Source of the DNA: UBA4615 sp044368415 | GTDB taxonomy: Bacteria; Pseudomonadota; Gammaproteobacteria; Burkholderiales; Burkholderiaceae_E | Direction of reading: 5' to 3' | DNA length: 64,000 nt | NCBI GenBank assembly: GCA_044368415.1 | Contig: JBIPLJ010000008.1 | Location: 1 to 64,000, forward strand | Shown: piece after piece, positions 10,636 to 20,146 of the stretch | How the letters are laid out: each line of letters begins with the position of its first letter | Numbering within the stretch: position 1 is the first letter of the stretch | The notes under the pieces: generated by a model | The model's input: only the letters and a program-made list of their open reading frames with translations | Told to the model about the DNA's origin: nothing | Database searches by the model: none | Position numbers and translations under genes: made by a program

Positions 10636-11142
10636 TCAGAGGCCGAAGGCCGCCTCGAGCGGGCCCTTGGGGAGCTGCACGAGGAACCAGCGTTCGAAGA
10701 CCAGGAAGCAGACCAGCGGCACGCCGATGGCGACCGCGGCGCTCGGCAGCGCGCGGTGTTTGCCGTGGCGGACCATGAACCAGGCGATCAGCGCGGTCGA
10801 TGCAACGTACAGGCCCGCGACCGCGATCGCGGCGATGTAGAGCGCAATCGGCACGGCCATCTGCATCACGAGGCGCAGCTGCGCACGCTCGGCGAACTCG
10901 CCATGGTCGGCGCTCCAGCGCCGCAGCTGCGACACCAGGATCCAGCTCGCGCTGGCAAACAGCAGCACGCCAATGATGAACGGGAAATAACCCGAGCGCG
11001 GGCCGTCGTCGGCCCAGCCCACGCCGACCCGCATGCTGTCGACGACAACAGCGATCGCAAACGCCTGCAGCAGCACGGCGACGGCGGCTTCCGGCCAGCG
11101 CGTGCGCACGCTGTCCTGTGGCGTACCGGAGGGTTCGTTCAT
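10636..11142 (-). CDS. tctB: Tripartite tricarboxylate transporter small membrane subunit TctB
   Basis: A 168-residue protein with four hydrophobic segments and the layout of TctB subunits, including a GPRSGYFPFIIGVLLFASA segment after the first helix. It sits between tctC and tctA, the usual order. ATG 11142 was preferred. An in-frame GTG at 11166 overlaps the tctC stop and would add eight residues, so coupled translation from it is possible. Neither has a strong ribosome site. Confidence 0.88.
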   Translation of the reverse strand: MNEPSGTPQDSVRTRWPEAAVAVLLQAFAIAVVVDSMRVGVGWADDGPRSGYFPFIIGVLLFASASWILVSQLRRWSADHGEFAERAQLRLVMQMAVPIALYIAAIAVAGLYVASTALIAWFMVRHGKHRALPSAAVAIGVPLVCFLVFERWFLVQLPKGPLEAAFGL

Positions 11143-11162
11143 GTCGGGAGTCTCTAGGCGGG

Positions 11163-12176
11163 TCACGGGGCGATGAAGCCGGATTCCTTCATCAGCACGC
11201 GGTGCAGCTGCTCGTTCTTGCCGAGCCAGTCGAAGAACTCCGGGCCCTTCAACGAGGTCTGCTTGAACGCGCCCTTATCCATGAACTCCTTCCACTCGGG
11301 CAGCGCGCGGATCTTGTCGAACAGCCCGTTGTAGTAGGCGACCTGTTCGGGCTTGACGCCGGGCGCCATGAAGATGCCGCGCAGCATCAGGTACTCGACA
11401 TCGATGCCCTGCGATACGCAGGTCGGCACGTCGTTCCACGACTGCGTCTCGGTAAGCTTGCCCTTGTACGGCAGGCGCTCCTTGTCGAAGACGCAGAGCG
11501 GACGCAGCTTGCCCGCGCGCCAATGCGACTCGGCCTCGATCGGGTTGTTCACGGTCGCATCGATGTGCTTGCCCACGAGCTGCACCGCAACGTCGCCGCC
11601 GCCCTTGAACGGGATGTAGGTCATCTTCTTGCCTGCGGCCTTCTCCATCATCACCGCGATGATCTGGTCCTCCTGCTTGGAGCCGGTGCCGCCCATCTTG
11701 AAGGTAGCGGGCGGCGAGGACTTCATCGCCTCGAAGTAGGCCTTGGCCGTCTTGTGCGGCGACTCCTCGTTGACCCACAGCACAAACTGGTCGAGAGCGA
11801 GCATGGTCACCGGCGTGAGGTCGCGCCAGTTGAACGGAACGCCGGTCGCCAGCGGCGTGGTGAACAGGTTCGACAACGTGATGACGATCTTGTGCGGATC
11901 GGCATTGGCCGACTTCATCGCGAGGAAGCCCTCGGCGCCCGCGCCGCCGGACTTGTTGACGACGATGATCGGCTGCTTGGTGAGGCTGTGCTTGGCGGCG
12001 ACGCCCTGGATGAAGCGCGCCATCTGGTCCGCCCCGCCGCCTGTGCCCGCGGGCACGACAAACTCGATCGGCTTGGCCGGCTCCCAGTTCTGCGCGAGTG
12101 CCGCGACCGGCGTCGCGCCGATCACGGCGGTGATGGCCGAAACGGCGGCCGCAGCGCGGAAGAACGGTCGGGTCAT
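11163..12176 (-). CDS. tctC: Tripartite tricarboxylate transporter substrate-binding protein (Bug family)
   Basis: A 337-residue periplasmic binding protein. The signal peptide ends near PVAALAQ. The mature protein starts with KPIEFVVPAGTGGGADQMARF, the carboxylate-binding loop of Bug proteins, and continues with IIVVNKSGGAGAEGFLAMK. ATG 12176 was chosen over 12182 because GGAG is eight bases away from the former and only two from the latter. It heads the transporter genes, 80 bases below the acyl-CoA ligase. Bug proteins bind many mono- and dicarboxylates, so the ligand is open. Confidence 0.93.
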   Translation of the reverse strand: MTRPFFRAAAAVSAITAVIGATPVAALAQNWEPAKPIEFVVPAGTGGGADQMARFIQGVAAKHSLTKQPIIVVNKSGGAGAEGFLAMKSANADPHKIVITLSNLFTTPLATGVPFNWRDLTPVTMLALDQFVLWVNEESPHKTAKAYFEAMKSSPPATFKMGGTGSKQEDQIIAVMMEKAAGKKMTYIPFKGGGDVAVQLVGKHIDATVNNPIEAESHWRAGKLRPLCVFDKERLPYKGKLTETQSWNDVPTCVSQGIDVEYLMLRGIFMAPGVKPEQVAYYNGLFDKIRALPEWKEFMDKGAFKQTSLKGPEFFDWLGKNEQLHRVLMKESGFIAP

Positions 12177-12255
12177 GGTCATCTCTCCAGTGGATCGAAT
12201 TTGAATACGGATTGGCCGGACTCGTCGAGCGCTGCCGCGGCAGACGTGATCCGGA

Positions 12256-13785
12256 TCAGGCGAGGCCGAGCTTCTGCGCCAGGCCGATTCGCTGCAGCTT
12301 GCCGGTGGCGCCCTTGGGGATCTCCTCGAGGATGAGGATCCGCTTGGGCACCTTGAAGTCGGCCACACGCTTGCCGACGAAGTCCTGCAGTTCGCGCTCG
12401 GTGGCGCTATGCCCTTCGCGCAGCACCACGGCGGCAGCCACCTCCTCGCCGAGCTTAGGATGCGGCATGCCGAAGCACACCACCTGGGCGACCGCGGCAT
12501 GGTCCATCAGGATCTCGTCGACCTCGCGCGGGCTCACCTTCTCGCCGCCGCGGTTGATGATCTCCTTGAGACGGCCGGTGAGCGTCACATAGCCGTCAGC
12601 GTCCAACACGCCCTGGTCGCCGGTACGAAACCAGCCGTCGACGAAGGCTTCGGCGTTCGCCTTCGGATTGGCCTCGTAGCCGGCGGTGACGTTCGGGCCG
12701 CGAATCACGATCTCGCCGGTCTCCCCGCGCGCGAGCAGGCGGCCGTCCTCGGCCATGATCGCGATCTCGGGGCCGGCCGCGCGCCCGACGCTGCCCGGCT
12801 TGCGGATCTCGGGGGGCAGCGGGTTCGACGCCGTCTGGTGCGTCGCCTCGGTCATGCCGTAGGACTCGATCAGCGGCGCGCCGAAGACCGCCTCGAGCTC
12901 GCGGATCACCTGCGGCGGAATCGACGAAGACGACGAACGCAGGAAGCGCAGCGGATGACGCTTGATCACGTCGGCGTTCTTCGAGGCGCGCGCCAGGATC
13001 GTCTGGTGCATCGTCGGCACCGCCGTGTACCAGGTGGGCTTCGCCTCGTCCATCCAGCCGAAGAACTTCAGCGCGTTGAAGCCCGGCGTGCAAAACACCT
13101 GCGAGCCGGCCGACAGCGGCGCCAGCACGCCCGCGATCAGGCCGTGGATGTGGAAGAGCGGCATGATGTTCAGACCGCAGTCGGTCGGCACGAACTCGAG
13201 CGTCGCGCGGATGTGCTGGGCCGAGGCCGCGAGGTTGCGCTGCGACAGCGGCACGATCTTCGGACGCGAGGTGGTGCCCGAGGTGTGCAGCACCATCGAC
13301 ACGTCGTCGGCCACGGCTGGACCCGGCGCGGCTGCCGCGGCGGTACCAGCGTCGCGCGGCTCGAGCACGAAGCTGCCGGCACCGGCCTGCGGGTCGGCGA
13401 CCAAGTCGATCAGCCGCACGCCCAGCTTCTTCGCGACCTCTACTGACGGCGAGCTGCTGTCGCGAGCGACGATCAGCGCGGCCGCGTTCAGGTCCGACAG
13501 GTAGAACTCGAACTCCTCGGCGCGATAGGCCGGATTGAGTGGCGCGCTGGTCACCGCGCAGGCACAGGCGACGAAACACGCGGCCATCTCGGGACCGTTG
13601 TCGAGCACGATCGCGACACGATCGTTGCGGCCGATGCCCAGGCCATTGAGCCGCTCGCGCGTCGACGCGATCAGCGTGCGCAGCTCGCGGTAGGACATCG
13701 GGCGCCGGCCCGGCGCGCCGATCGCGGGGGCGTTGTCGGCACCGGTAGCCAGCAGGGTGGTCAGGGTCGTCAGAGTCGCTTGCAT
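12256..13785 (-). CDS. Acyl-CoA synthetase (AMP-forming), possibly of the oxalyl-CoA synthetase group
   Basis: A 509-residue adenylate-forming ligase that activates a carboxylate with ATP and CoA. The P-loop is TSGTTSRPK (residues 168-176). Other core motifs are ESYGMTEATHQ, GWFRTGDQGVLDADGYVTLTG, LKEIINRGGEKVSP and the C-terminal PKGATGKLQR with the catalytic Lys. The TSGTTSRPK form and the HQT after MTEA resemble oxalate--CoA ligases as I remember them, but 4-coumarate-like ligases are close relatives. It lies first in the minus-strand block with the TTT transporter. This suggests import and CoA activation of the same organic acid, which is inference. Confidence 0.87.
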   Translation of the reverse strand: MQATLTTLTTLLATGADNAPAIGAPGRRPMSYRELRTLIASTRERLNGLGIGRNDRVAIVLDNGPEMAACFVACACAVTSAPLNPAYRAEEFEFYLSDLNAAALIVARDSSSPSVEVAKKLGVRLIDLVADPQAGAGSFVLEPRDAGTAAAAAPGPAVADDVSMVLHTSGTTSRPKIVPLSQRNLAASAQHIRATLEFVPTDCGLNIMPLFHIHGLIAGVLAPLSAGSQVFCTPGFNALKFFGWMDEAKPTWYTAVPTMHQTILARASKNADVIKRHPLRFLRSSSSSIPPQVIRELEAVFGAPLIESYGMTEATHQTASNPLPPEIRKPGSVGRAAGPEIAIMAEDGRLLARGETGEIVIRGPNVTAGYEANPKANAEAFVDGWFRTGDQGVLDADGYVTLTGRLKEIINRGGEKVSPREVDEILMDHAAVAQVVCFGMPHPKLGEEVAAAVVLREGHSATERELQDFVGKRVADFKVPKRILILEEIPKGATGKLQRIGLAQKLGLA

Positions 13786-14337
13786 GGAATCTCAGGGTTC
13801 TCGATCGGGAAAGCGGGCGAGCGTACACGCCTGCGCCAACTAGCCCCGGCACAGGGGAGGCTGCGCGCCCTGGCCGGCGCGGTCACCGTGGTCGGCGCGT
13901 CTAGGGACGGACGGGGACGTACTCCGATCACGGGGTCCGCGTTAGATCGGCAGCGAACCCAGAGCCCGGACCGCGGACTGCGCTCGGCGCCGGCAACAAA
14001 GGGTGAGCCGGCTGCTGCCGCGTTTTATACGGATCTCTGTCCAGGACAACCAAGCGGAAACTGCAGTTTTTCCGGACGTCGGTTGGACATTTCACATTGC
14101 GGAAAATCGGACTCAGCTCGGTCGCCGATCAAGGGCATGCCGGCGCCTGCACGCCGACGCGTCGAATCGATCGGGGCAGAGCGCTCCGGCCGCGGGGCGA
14201 AGCACGGCACGCGCACTGCTTCGATCGCACTCGACAGCACGGTGGCGGGCTGCGGCACAGCGTCCGCGCGGTCTCGAACCTCACTGCGACGGCCGGTGGC
14301 GTCGCAGGGCAAGCCCCCGTCCAGGCTCCGCGAGTGC
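13786..14337. other. 552-base intergenic stretch with no recognisable gene
   Basis: No reading frame here carries a known motif. On the minus strand TATAAA (14029-14024) with TTGGTT 18 bases upstream could be a weak promoter for the acyl-CoA ligase block, with a leader of about 240 bases. A near-palindrome around CTGCAG (14054-14074, CGGAAA and TTTTTCCG arms) could form a hairpin at the end of the TetR transcript. Both are weak calls. Confidence 0.4.
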
Positions 14338-14955
14338 TCAGCGGGTACCCGCCAGCCCCTGGCCCATGCGATCCATCGCATGCCGAACGGCCTGTTTCAA
14401 GACCCTGCCCTTGAGGCCGAGCCTGTCGATGCACTGACCATTCATCACCCCGGCCAGACCATGCATGGTGGACCAGATGTACAGCGCATCGAGCTCAACC
14501 ACTTCACGCATCGCCGGCGCGTCGCCATACATGCGCCGCAGCACGCCGCGAAGCACGTCGAACGCGTGCGTCGCGTCGGACACGAGATCCAGCGTGTCGG
14601 CAGACTCGGGCCAGGTCGTGCTGAACATCAGGCGGTACTCCAGCGGATGCTGCCTGGCATACGCCAGGTACTGCCGCCCTAGCGAATCGAGGTCCTTCTC
14701 GGGGTCATCGAAACACGCCCGCGCATCGAGATGCGCCGCGAAGCGCTGGAAGCAGCGCCGCATGACCTCGGCAAGCAGGTGATCTCGGCTGGGGTAGTGT
14801 TTATAGGGGGCCTGATGCGACACGCCTAGCTTGCGCGCGACCTCGCGAAGGCTCAGGTTCTCGATGCCGCGCTCGGCGATCACCTGCTGCGCGGCGACGA
14901 TGCAGGCCTCCCGCAGTTTCAGCGATGGCCGGGCGTCGTTCTTCTTGGCGGCCAT
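14338..14955 (-). CDS. TetR family transcriptional regulator
   Basis: A 205-residue DNA-binding repressor-type protein. The N-terminal helix-turn-helix is NLSLREVARKLGVSHQAPYKHY followed by PSRDHLLAEV, and the rest is the helical ligand-binding domain (WHG/TetR_C_33-like by layout). The ATG at 14955 (MAAKKND) was chosen because the residues upstream in the longer frame are Arg/Pro-rich and would run into the operator region. It is divergent from the patatin lipoprotein across 337 bases holding a large inverted repeat, so it probably controls itself and that gene. The ligand is unknown. Confidence 0.9.
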   Translation of the reverse strand: MAAKKNDARPSLKLREACIVAAQQVIAERGIENLSLREVARKLGVSHQAPYKHYPSRDHLLAEVMRRCFQRFAAHLDARACFDDPEKDLDSLGRQYLAYARQHPLEYRLMFSTTWPESADTLDLVSDATHAFDVLRGVLRRMYGDAPAMREVVELDALYIWSTMHGLAGVMNGQCIDRLGLKGRVLKQAVRHAMDRMGQGLAGTR

Positions 14956-15179
14956 TCGGTGTCGTGGCGCAATCACTGGGGCGCGCGAAGCTACCACAGG
15001 GGCTCGGACTGTCGCGCAGACCCCGGTCCGTGCCTCGCGTCGAGCCCCGCTCTCCCGGCCGCACCGTGGTCTTGCGGCCGAAGGCCTGCGATCCGGGAGT
15101 CCGCGGCGCTCGTCGGTCTTCGTTTCATTCGATCGCCCCTCGAGTTGAGCCATCCGCTCGAGCAGATCGCGAGATGCAG

Positions 15180-15223
15180 TTGACACCGTCTACTACCGTA
15201 CGGACAATCGTAGACACTGTCAA
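15180..15223. promoter_or_regulatory. Large inverted repeat with embedded promoter between tetR and the patatin gene
   Basis: Arms TTGACACCGTCTAC (15180-15193) and GTAGACACTGTCAA (15210-15223) match at 12 of 14 positions around a 16-base spacer. The left arm opens with a perfect -35 box TTGACA, and GACAAT follows after 17 bases (15203-15208), giving a rightward promoter for the patatin gene. The right arm gives the same -35 leftward, with a poorer -10 (TACGGT). A repressor bound here would cover both promoters. Confidence 0.65.
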
Positions 15224-15292
15224 CCGTACTACGCAACACCACGCAGCATCACGATCACCAGGCCGGAACAAGGCCACAACCACTCGGTACGC

Positions 15293-16231
15293 ATGACACC
15301 GCGCCATCGCTTCAACGCCTTCGCCGCGGCAGTAGCCGCAACGAGCCTTTTTGCGGGCTGCGCGCCCTTCAACTACAGCGGCGCCGACAGCCCCGTCGCA
15401 CATCCGGCCGTACCAGCCATGGAGCCGCGCCCGCGCGTTGCATTGGTGCTCAGCAGCGGCGGCCCGCGTGGGTACGCACACATCGGTGTGATGCGTGTGC
15501 TGGAGGACGCGGGCATCGAGATCGACCTGATTGTCGGCACCAGCGTCGGCTCGCTGCTCGGCGCGTTCTGGGCCGACGGCCGCACGGCCGCCGAGATCGA
15601 CGCGCTGTCGCGGGAAGGTGGGCCTTTCACGCTGTTCGACTTGTCGCCGTTCGCGGACCGCGGTTGGATTCACGGCCAGCGGCTTCAGGACTACGTCAAC
15701 GATCGCTTGCGCCACCCCGTCATCGATCGACTGCCGCGACGGTTGGTGGTGGGCGCCACGCGACGGCAGGACAAGACGCCGGTGTTCTTCACCAGTGGCA
15801 ACGTCGGCGTAGCGGTGCGCGCGTCCAGCGCGGTGCCGGGTATTCTCTCACCCGTCGGCATTCTGGGCACCGAGTACGAGGACGGCGACGAGTCGCTGCC
15901 GCTCGCCGTTCGTGCAGCGCGGCAGGCGGGTGCACGATTTGTCATCGCGGTGGATGTGACGCCGCGCCCGGAAACGGCACCGCCCGATGCATCGAACGCC
16001 CAGCGCGAGCGGGTGCGCCGGCGCACTGCGCGCATCGCTCCCGAAGCAGCGCTGGCCGACCACGTGATCCACGCCGATCTGGACTTCGAGGCCTCGCCCC
16101 TGCCCAGCTATTTCCGGTACGCCCGCAGCACCGGCGAGCTCAACGCGCGCAAGCAGCTGCCGCAGTTGCTGGCGCGTCTGCAGGACGCCGGTCTGGCACC
16201 GGCCGCAGCGCCCTTGCGACCTGCGCCTTGA
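15293..16231 (+). CDS. Patatin-like phospholipase family lipoprotein
   Basis: A 312-residue serine lipid hydrolase of the patatin/RssA group. The lipobox LFAGC places the lipidated Cys at 23, so it is membrane-anchored in the cell envelope. The oxyanion loop is SSGGPRGYAHIG (about 54-65), the nucleophile is Ser84 in GTSVG, and the catalytic Asp is Asp197 in EDGDE. Most relatives read DGG or DGA at the last site, so DGD is slightly unusual. The start codon lies about 70 bases after the inverted-repeat promoter. It is divergent from a TetR gene, which likely represses it. The substrate is not known. Confidence 0.9.
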   Translation: MTPRHRFNAFAAAVAATSLFAGCAPFNYSGADSPVAHPAVPAMEPRPRVALVLSSGGPRGYAHIGVMRVLEDAGIEIDLIVGTSVGSLLGAFWADGRTAAEIDALSREGGPFTLFDLSPFADRGWIHGQRLQDYVNDRLRHPVIDRLPRRLVVGATRRQDKTPVFFTSGNVGVAVRASSAVPGILSPVGILGTEYEDGDESLPLAVRAARQAGARFVIAVDVTPRPETAPPDASNAQRERVRRRTARIAPEAALADHVIHADLDFEASPLPSYFRYARSTGELNARKQLPQLLARLQDAGLAPAAAPLRPAP

Positions 16232-16368
16232 GGTCAAGTAGCTGAGCTAGGCGACGAACGAGGCGAATTTTCTGAGCCCTGTCAGAGACTTGGCGAAGCT
16301 CGAACGCGAGCTGACATAGCGCGGTGCCTGCAATATCGTTTCCACTCCTCAGCGCTGGAGTCGAGCAC

Positions 16369-17211
16369 ATGGAATGGACGGCGGAGCAAGTCAGTTGGCT
16401 TGTGAAAGTGTTTCAACCCGAGAGAAGCGTGGCGTCATTGCCAGGAGGGTGGACGGGGCTTTCAGAGAGCACACGCGCTGCGCTCCTTGGCCTGTCCACC
16501 GACGTGTACGCGACGGTTCACGCAGCGCTGGTGAACGGCGCAAAAGAAGCCGCGCGCGAGTTGCTGGCAGATCCGGCGATCTGCGCGATGGTTGATCGCC
16601 TTCCCTTGAACAAGGGTGGACGCGTTGTGGCAGTGGGCGACAGTCACACATGCGACCCTCAATCGTGGGCGGTCATCGTGAGCGAGATGTTGTCGCTGCA
16701 CAGACCCGATGACGCGATCTCGGTGGTTGTGAGCGGCGTCAGCGGAGAGACGACCACCCATGCGCTGATCCGGATCGGTGAGGTCATCGCCCTGAAACCC
16801 GATTGGATTCTCTTCCTGACCGGCATCAACGATGCCCGAACGCAAGGCCCGGCGCCGACGAAGACGATCGTCGAACACCAAGAGACCGCAAAGAACCTCG
16901 CCGAGTTGCAACGGCGCGCCGCGAGTGAGACGAATGCACAATGCCTCTGGATAACGCCTCCTCCGGTCATCGAGGATCGGGTCGAGAAGCACTGGGCGCT
17001 CGCACGCTTCGGGGTTCGTTTCCGCAACGAGGACATCGCACGGGTCGCGGACGCTGTCCGCAATCTTGAAGCGCCTCACGTGGATCTGTTCTCCGTGCTC
17101 GCGGAGACGCTTTCGGCGGATCACGTCACGGAAGACGGCCTCCACTTACGGCTAGATGGCCAGAAACGGATCGCGCGAGAAATCGTGCAGGGCTGGAGCA
17201 CGCTGGGATGA
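16369..17211 (+). CDS. SGNH/GDSL hydrolase family protein
   Basis: A 280-residue esterase-type protein. Block I is GDSHT with the nucleophile Ser92, block II is VVSGVSGETT, block III is GIND with Asn154, and block V is EDGLHL with Asp256 and His259. No signal peptide is seen, so it should be cytoplasmic. The first 80 residues are an extra helical region before the catalytic domain. ATG 16369 has GGAG eight bases upstream. Its stop overlaps the next gene's start as ATGA, so the two are coupled. The substrate cannot be inferred. Confidence 0.85.
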   Translation: MEWTAEQVSWLVKVFQPERSVASLPGGWTGLSESTRAALLGLSTDVYATVHAALVNGAKEAARELLADPAICAMVDRLPLNKGGRVVAVGDSHTCDPQSWAVIVSEMLSLHRPDDAISVVVSGVSGETTTHALIRIGEVIALKPDWILFLTGINDARTQGPAPTKTIVEHQETAKNLAELQRRAASETNAQCLWITPPPVIEDRVEKHWALARFGVRFRNEDIARVADAVRNLEAPHVDLFSVLAETLSADHVTEDGLHLRLDGQKRIAREIVQGWSTLG

Positions 17212-18056
17212 ACTGCCTCGTCAGAGGCGCGACCGGCAACATTGGCTCGCTTGTCACGGCACGCCTCCTGGCGCGCGGTGAGCACCCGTCCGTCTTCGTG
17301 CGAGATGTAAAGAAGGCGCGGGCTCTCTACGGAGACCGCGTCGAAATCCGCGTCGGCGATCTCACCGACACGGACTCGCTGGCAAAGGCGCTCGCTGGGA
17401 TCGACAGCCTGTTTTTGCTCAACACCGGCACAGAGCTGGGCGCCCTGGATCGCGCGGCGGCATTCGTCGCCAAAGCGGCCGGGGTGCAGCACATCGTCAA
17501 GCTCTCGACATTGGACGTTCGGACCAGCGTGGGCACGGGACCTTGGCACGCACAAGGCGAGGATGCGATTCGGGCGAGCGGCATCGCGTTCACCTTCATT
17601 CAATCCGCCGCGTTCATGTCGAACGCGCTGGGATGGGCACCGACGATCCGCTCGCAGAGCGTGCTGCGCTGCTCGACGGGGGAAGGCAAGATTGCCTTCA
17701 TTCATCCAAGCGATATTGCCGATGTCGCCACCCATGCCCTGATGGCTCGCGAGCATGAGGGCCAGTCGCTCGTGATCACCGGGCCCGAGGCGCTGAGCTA
17801 TGGCGAAATGGCCGCCAGGATTGGTGATGTGATCGGACGGTCGGTTCGCTTTGAATCGATCTCGGACGCAGCGGCACTGAAGATGGCACTCACGCGCGCC
17901 GACACGGGTGCATACGCCGAAGCCCTGGTCGATATCTGGAGGGCAGTCCGAGAAGGCAGACTGTCTACGGTTTCCGATGGCGTCGAGCGCATCGTCGGGC
18001 AAAAGCCCATTTCGTTCGAACGGTGGGTCGCGGAGAATGCGGACTCGTTTCGCTGA
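17208..18056 (+). CDS. NmrA-like NAD(P)-binding protein
   Basis: A 282-residue atypical short-chain dehydrogenase of the NmrA/quinone-reductase (QorB-like) group. The dinucleotide motif is GATGNIG at residues 7-13, followed by a VRDVKKA segment. GDLTDTDSLAKAL and HIVKLSTLDV occupy the usual positions. The classical YxxxK catalytic pair is absent, as in this family. The start overlaps the SGNH hydrolase stop (ATGA). A TetR gene converges four bases away, a common pairing in which the regulator controls the oxidoreductase. It may sense or reduce quinones; that is family knowledge, not shown here. Confidence 0.87.
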   Translation: MNCLVRGATGNIGSLVTARLLARGEHPSVFVRDVKKARALYGDRVEIRVGDLTDTDSLAKALAGIDSLFLLNTGTELGALDRAAAFVAKAAGVQHIVKLSTLDVRTSVGTGPWHAQGEDAIRASGIAFTFIQSAAFMSNALGWAPTIRSQSVLRCSTGEGKIAFIHPSDIADVATHALMAREHEGQSLVITGPEALSYGEMAARIGDVIGRSVRFESISDAAALKMALTRADTGAYAEALVDIWRAVREGRLSTVSDGVERIVGQKPISFERWVAENADSFR

Positions 18057-18060
18057 TCGC

Positions 18061-18666
18061 TCAGGATGACCGCGCGGTCAAATAGGCACGGACCGCGCGA
18101 ACGGCTTCCTCCTTGAACTCATCCAGGGAAACGGTCGGCGGCTGTTGAGTCATGCCGCCATGCACAAGCGCCTCCACCAGAAGCGGCAGAACAGCCTGTA
18201 TCTGATGGCCGCGAACACCGGGTTCCAGAGAAGAGATCATTTTCTCGAACGTTGCCTGGAGCGCGCGTCTGAAGCCCTGTGTACTCTCCGGGACAACTTC
18301 AGAAGTGATCTCGTGCAAGCGCGGATCGGCGCCGTGCACATCGATCAGCGCTGTCACGAGCGCACATGTAAAGTCTTCGAGCGAACTGCACGCATGCTGC
18401 GCGATCGTATGTTCGATCACCGCCCGCACCTGCTCGGCGTGGCGTTGATGTAAAGCAGTGAAGATGGATCGCTTGTCTGGAAAGTATTGGTAGACCGAGC
18501 CGATGCTGACTCCGGCGGCATCGGCGATGTTGTTCGTGGTCAGGGCATCCGCCCCCTCACGTGCGAGCACCCTCTCGACCGCCTGGAGCACCGCCTCCAC
18601 AGTTTGCCGCGAACGTTCCTGGCGCGGTGCACGCCGAATGCCGACTCTTTCGTTGGTGATCTTCAT
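18061..18666 (-). CDS. TetR family transcriptional regulator
   Basis: A 201-residue regulator. The helix-turn-helix is ALTTNNIADAAGVSIGSVYQYF followed by PDKRSIFTALHQRH. The rest is a helical domain of the type found with AcrR-like regulators. It is convergent with the NmrA-like gene (stops four bases apart), so their promoters are on opposite sides and any control would be in trans. No clear inverted repeat was found in the sequence upstream of 18666. Confidence 0.9.
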   Translation of the reverse strand: MKITNERVGIRRAPRQERSRQTVEAVLQAVERVLAREGADALTTNNIADAAGVSIGSVYQYFPDKRSIFTALHQRHAEQVRAVIEHTIAQHACSSLEDFTCALVTALIDVHGADPRLHEITSEVVPESTQGFRRALQATFEKMISSLEPGVRGHQIQAVLPLLVEALVHGGMTQQPPTVSLDEFKEEAVRAVRAYLTARSS

Positions 18667-18805
18667 TCGGACTCATTGTAGCCTTGGCTTTATCTGCTTC
18701 AACCTGGCCCCTGATGAGCTCCGGTTTTGTCAAGGTCAATTCGCTAAGTCTTTGTTGTCGGCGACTTGAACCGCACCGGGTTTTGAGGAGACTCCTTCGC
18801 GGATA

Positions 18806-19260
18806 GTGTCGGGGTCAAGGTCCCGGGCAAAACGTGGTTGGCCAGCAAACCTGAGACCGCAAGGCCCCCGGCACTGTGGACACCCTATACTGCTGAGTGG
18901 TCCGACGGCTTCGGCAAACCTGTGCGGCTACGCTGCCATGCACGACCCGACTGGCAGCACGGTGGATCACTTTCTCAGCTCCAAGCACCACCGTCATTTG
19001 GCCTACGAGTGGAGCAACTACCGCCTTGCTTCCGGGCCGTTGAACTCATCCAAGCGTGATGGGGACGATACGGTGCTCGACCCATTAAGGTGGGCGCCGG
19101 CTGGTTCGAGATCAGCCTCCCTTCGCTGCAGATGCGCGGCACGGATGCCGTGCCCGTCGCCGATCGCGCAAAGGCCGAATTCACGCTGAACCGGCTGAAC
19201 CAGAGCATGTGTGTAGCTAGATGTGTAGCAAAAAGCGACATCAGCAGCGCAAGTTATTGA
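18806..19260 (+). pseudogene. Frameshifted HNH endonuclease relic (retron/Septu-associated type)
   Basis: Two adjoining frames carry one HNH nuclease. In the first frame are GSTVDHFLSSK, HLAYEWSNYRLASG and LNSSKRDGDDTVLDP, the H-N-H core as found in PtuB-like or TIGR02646-like nucleases. After LDP one base is missing near 19085-19087, and the second frame continues AGWFEISLPSLQMRGTDAV and DRAKAEFTLNRLNQS to a stop at 19258. Restoring one base would give a continuous DPFKVGAGWFE-type segment. The N-terminal zinc cysteines appear lost (CGYAAM rather than a CxxC). No partner ATPase or reverse transcriptase gene is nearby. The family recognition is from motif memory. Confidence 0.65.
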
Positions 19261-19281
19261 TACGCAGAGATCTAAAGACTT

Positions 19282-20079
<798 letters not shown>

Positions 20080-20146
20080 GTCGACAGGGAGCCGGCACGC
20101 TGGATGGAGTGTGCCGCGCAGCCAGCGCCGCGCAGCGCACCCTCCG

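Noticed and set aside
9397..11157. 586-codon frame antisense to tctA and tctB
   Set aside because: Composition is typical of a shadow frame, and the opposite strand holds well-known membrane proteins.
14025..14381. Minus-strand 118-codon frame in the gap downstream of tetR
   Set aside because: It overlaps the TetR coding end in another frame and has shadow-like composition.
14956..15186. N-terminal extension of the TetR gene
   Set aside because: The added residues are unconserved Arg/Pro-rich sequence and would run through the operator; MAAKKND is the natural start.
18763..18795. TTGAACCGCACCGGGTTTTGAGGAGACTCC, partly resembling an IS3-family terminus
   Set aside because: No second end, target duplication or transposase is present; resemblance is from memory only.
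20092..20146. Imperfect hairpin between the xthA and ntrC ends
   Set aside because: The stem is short (GGCAC/GTGCC) and there is no T-run on either strand.
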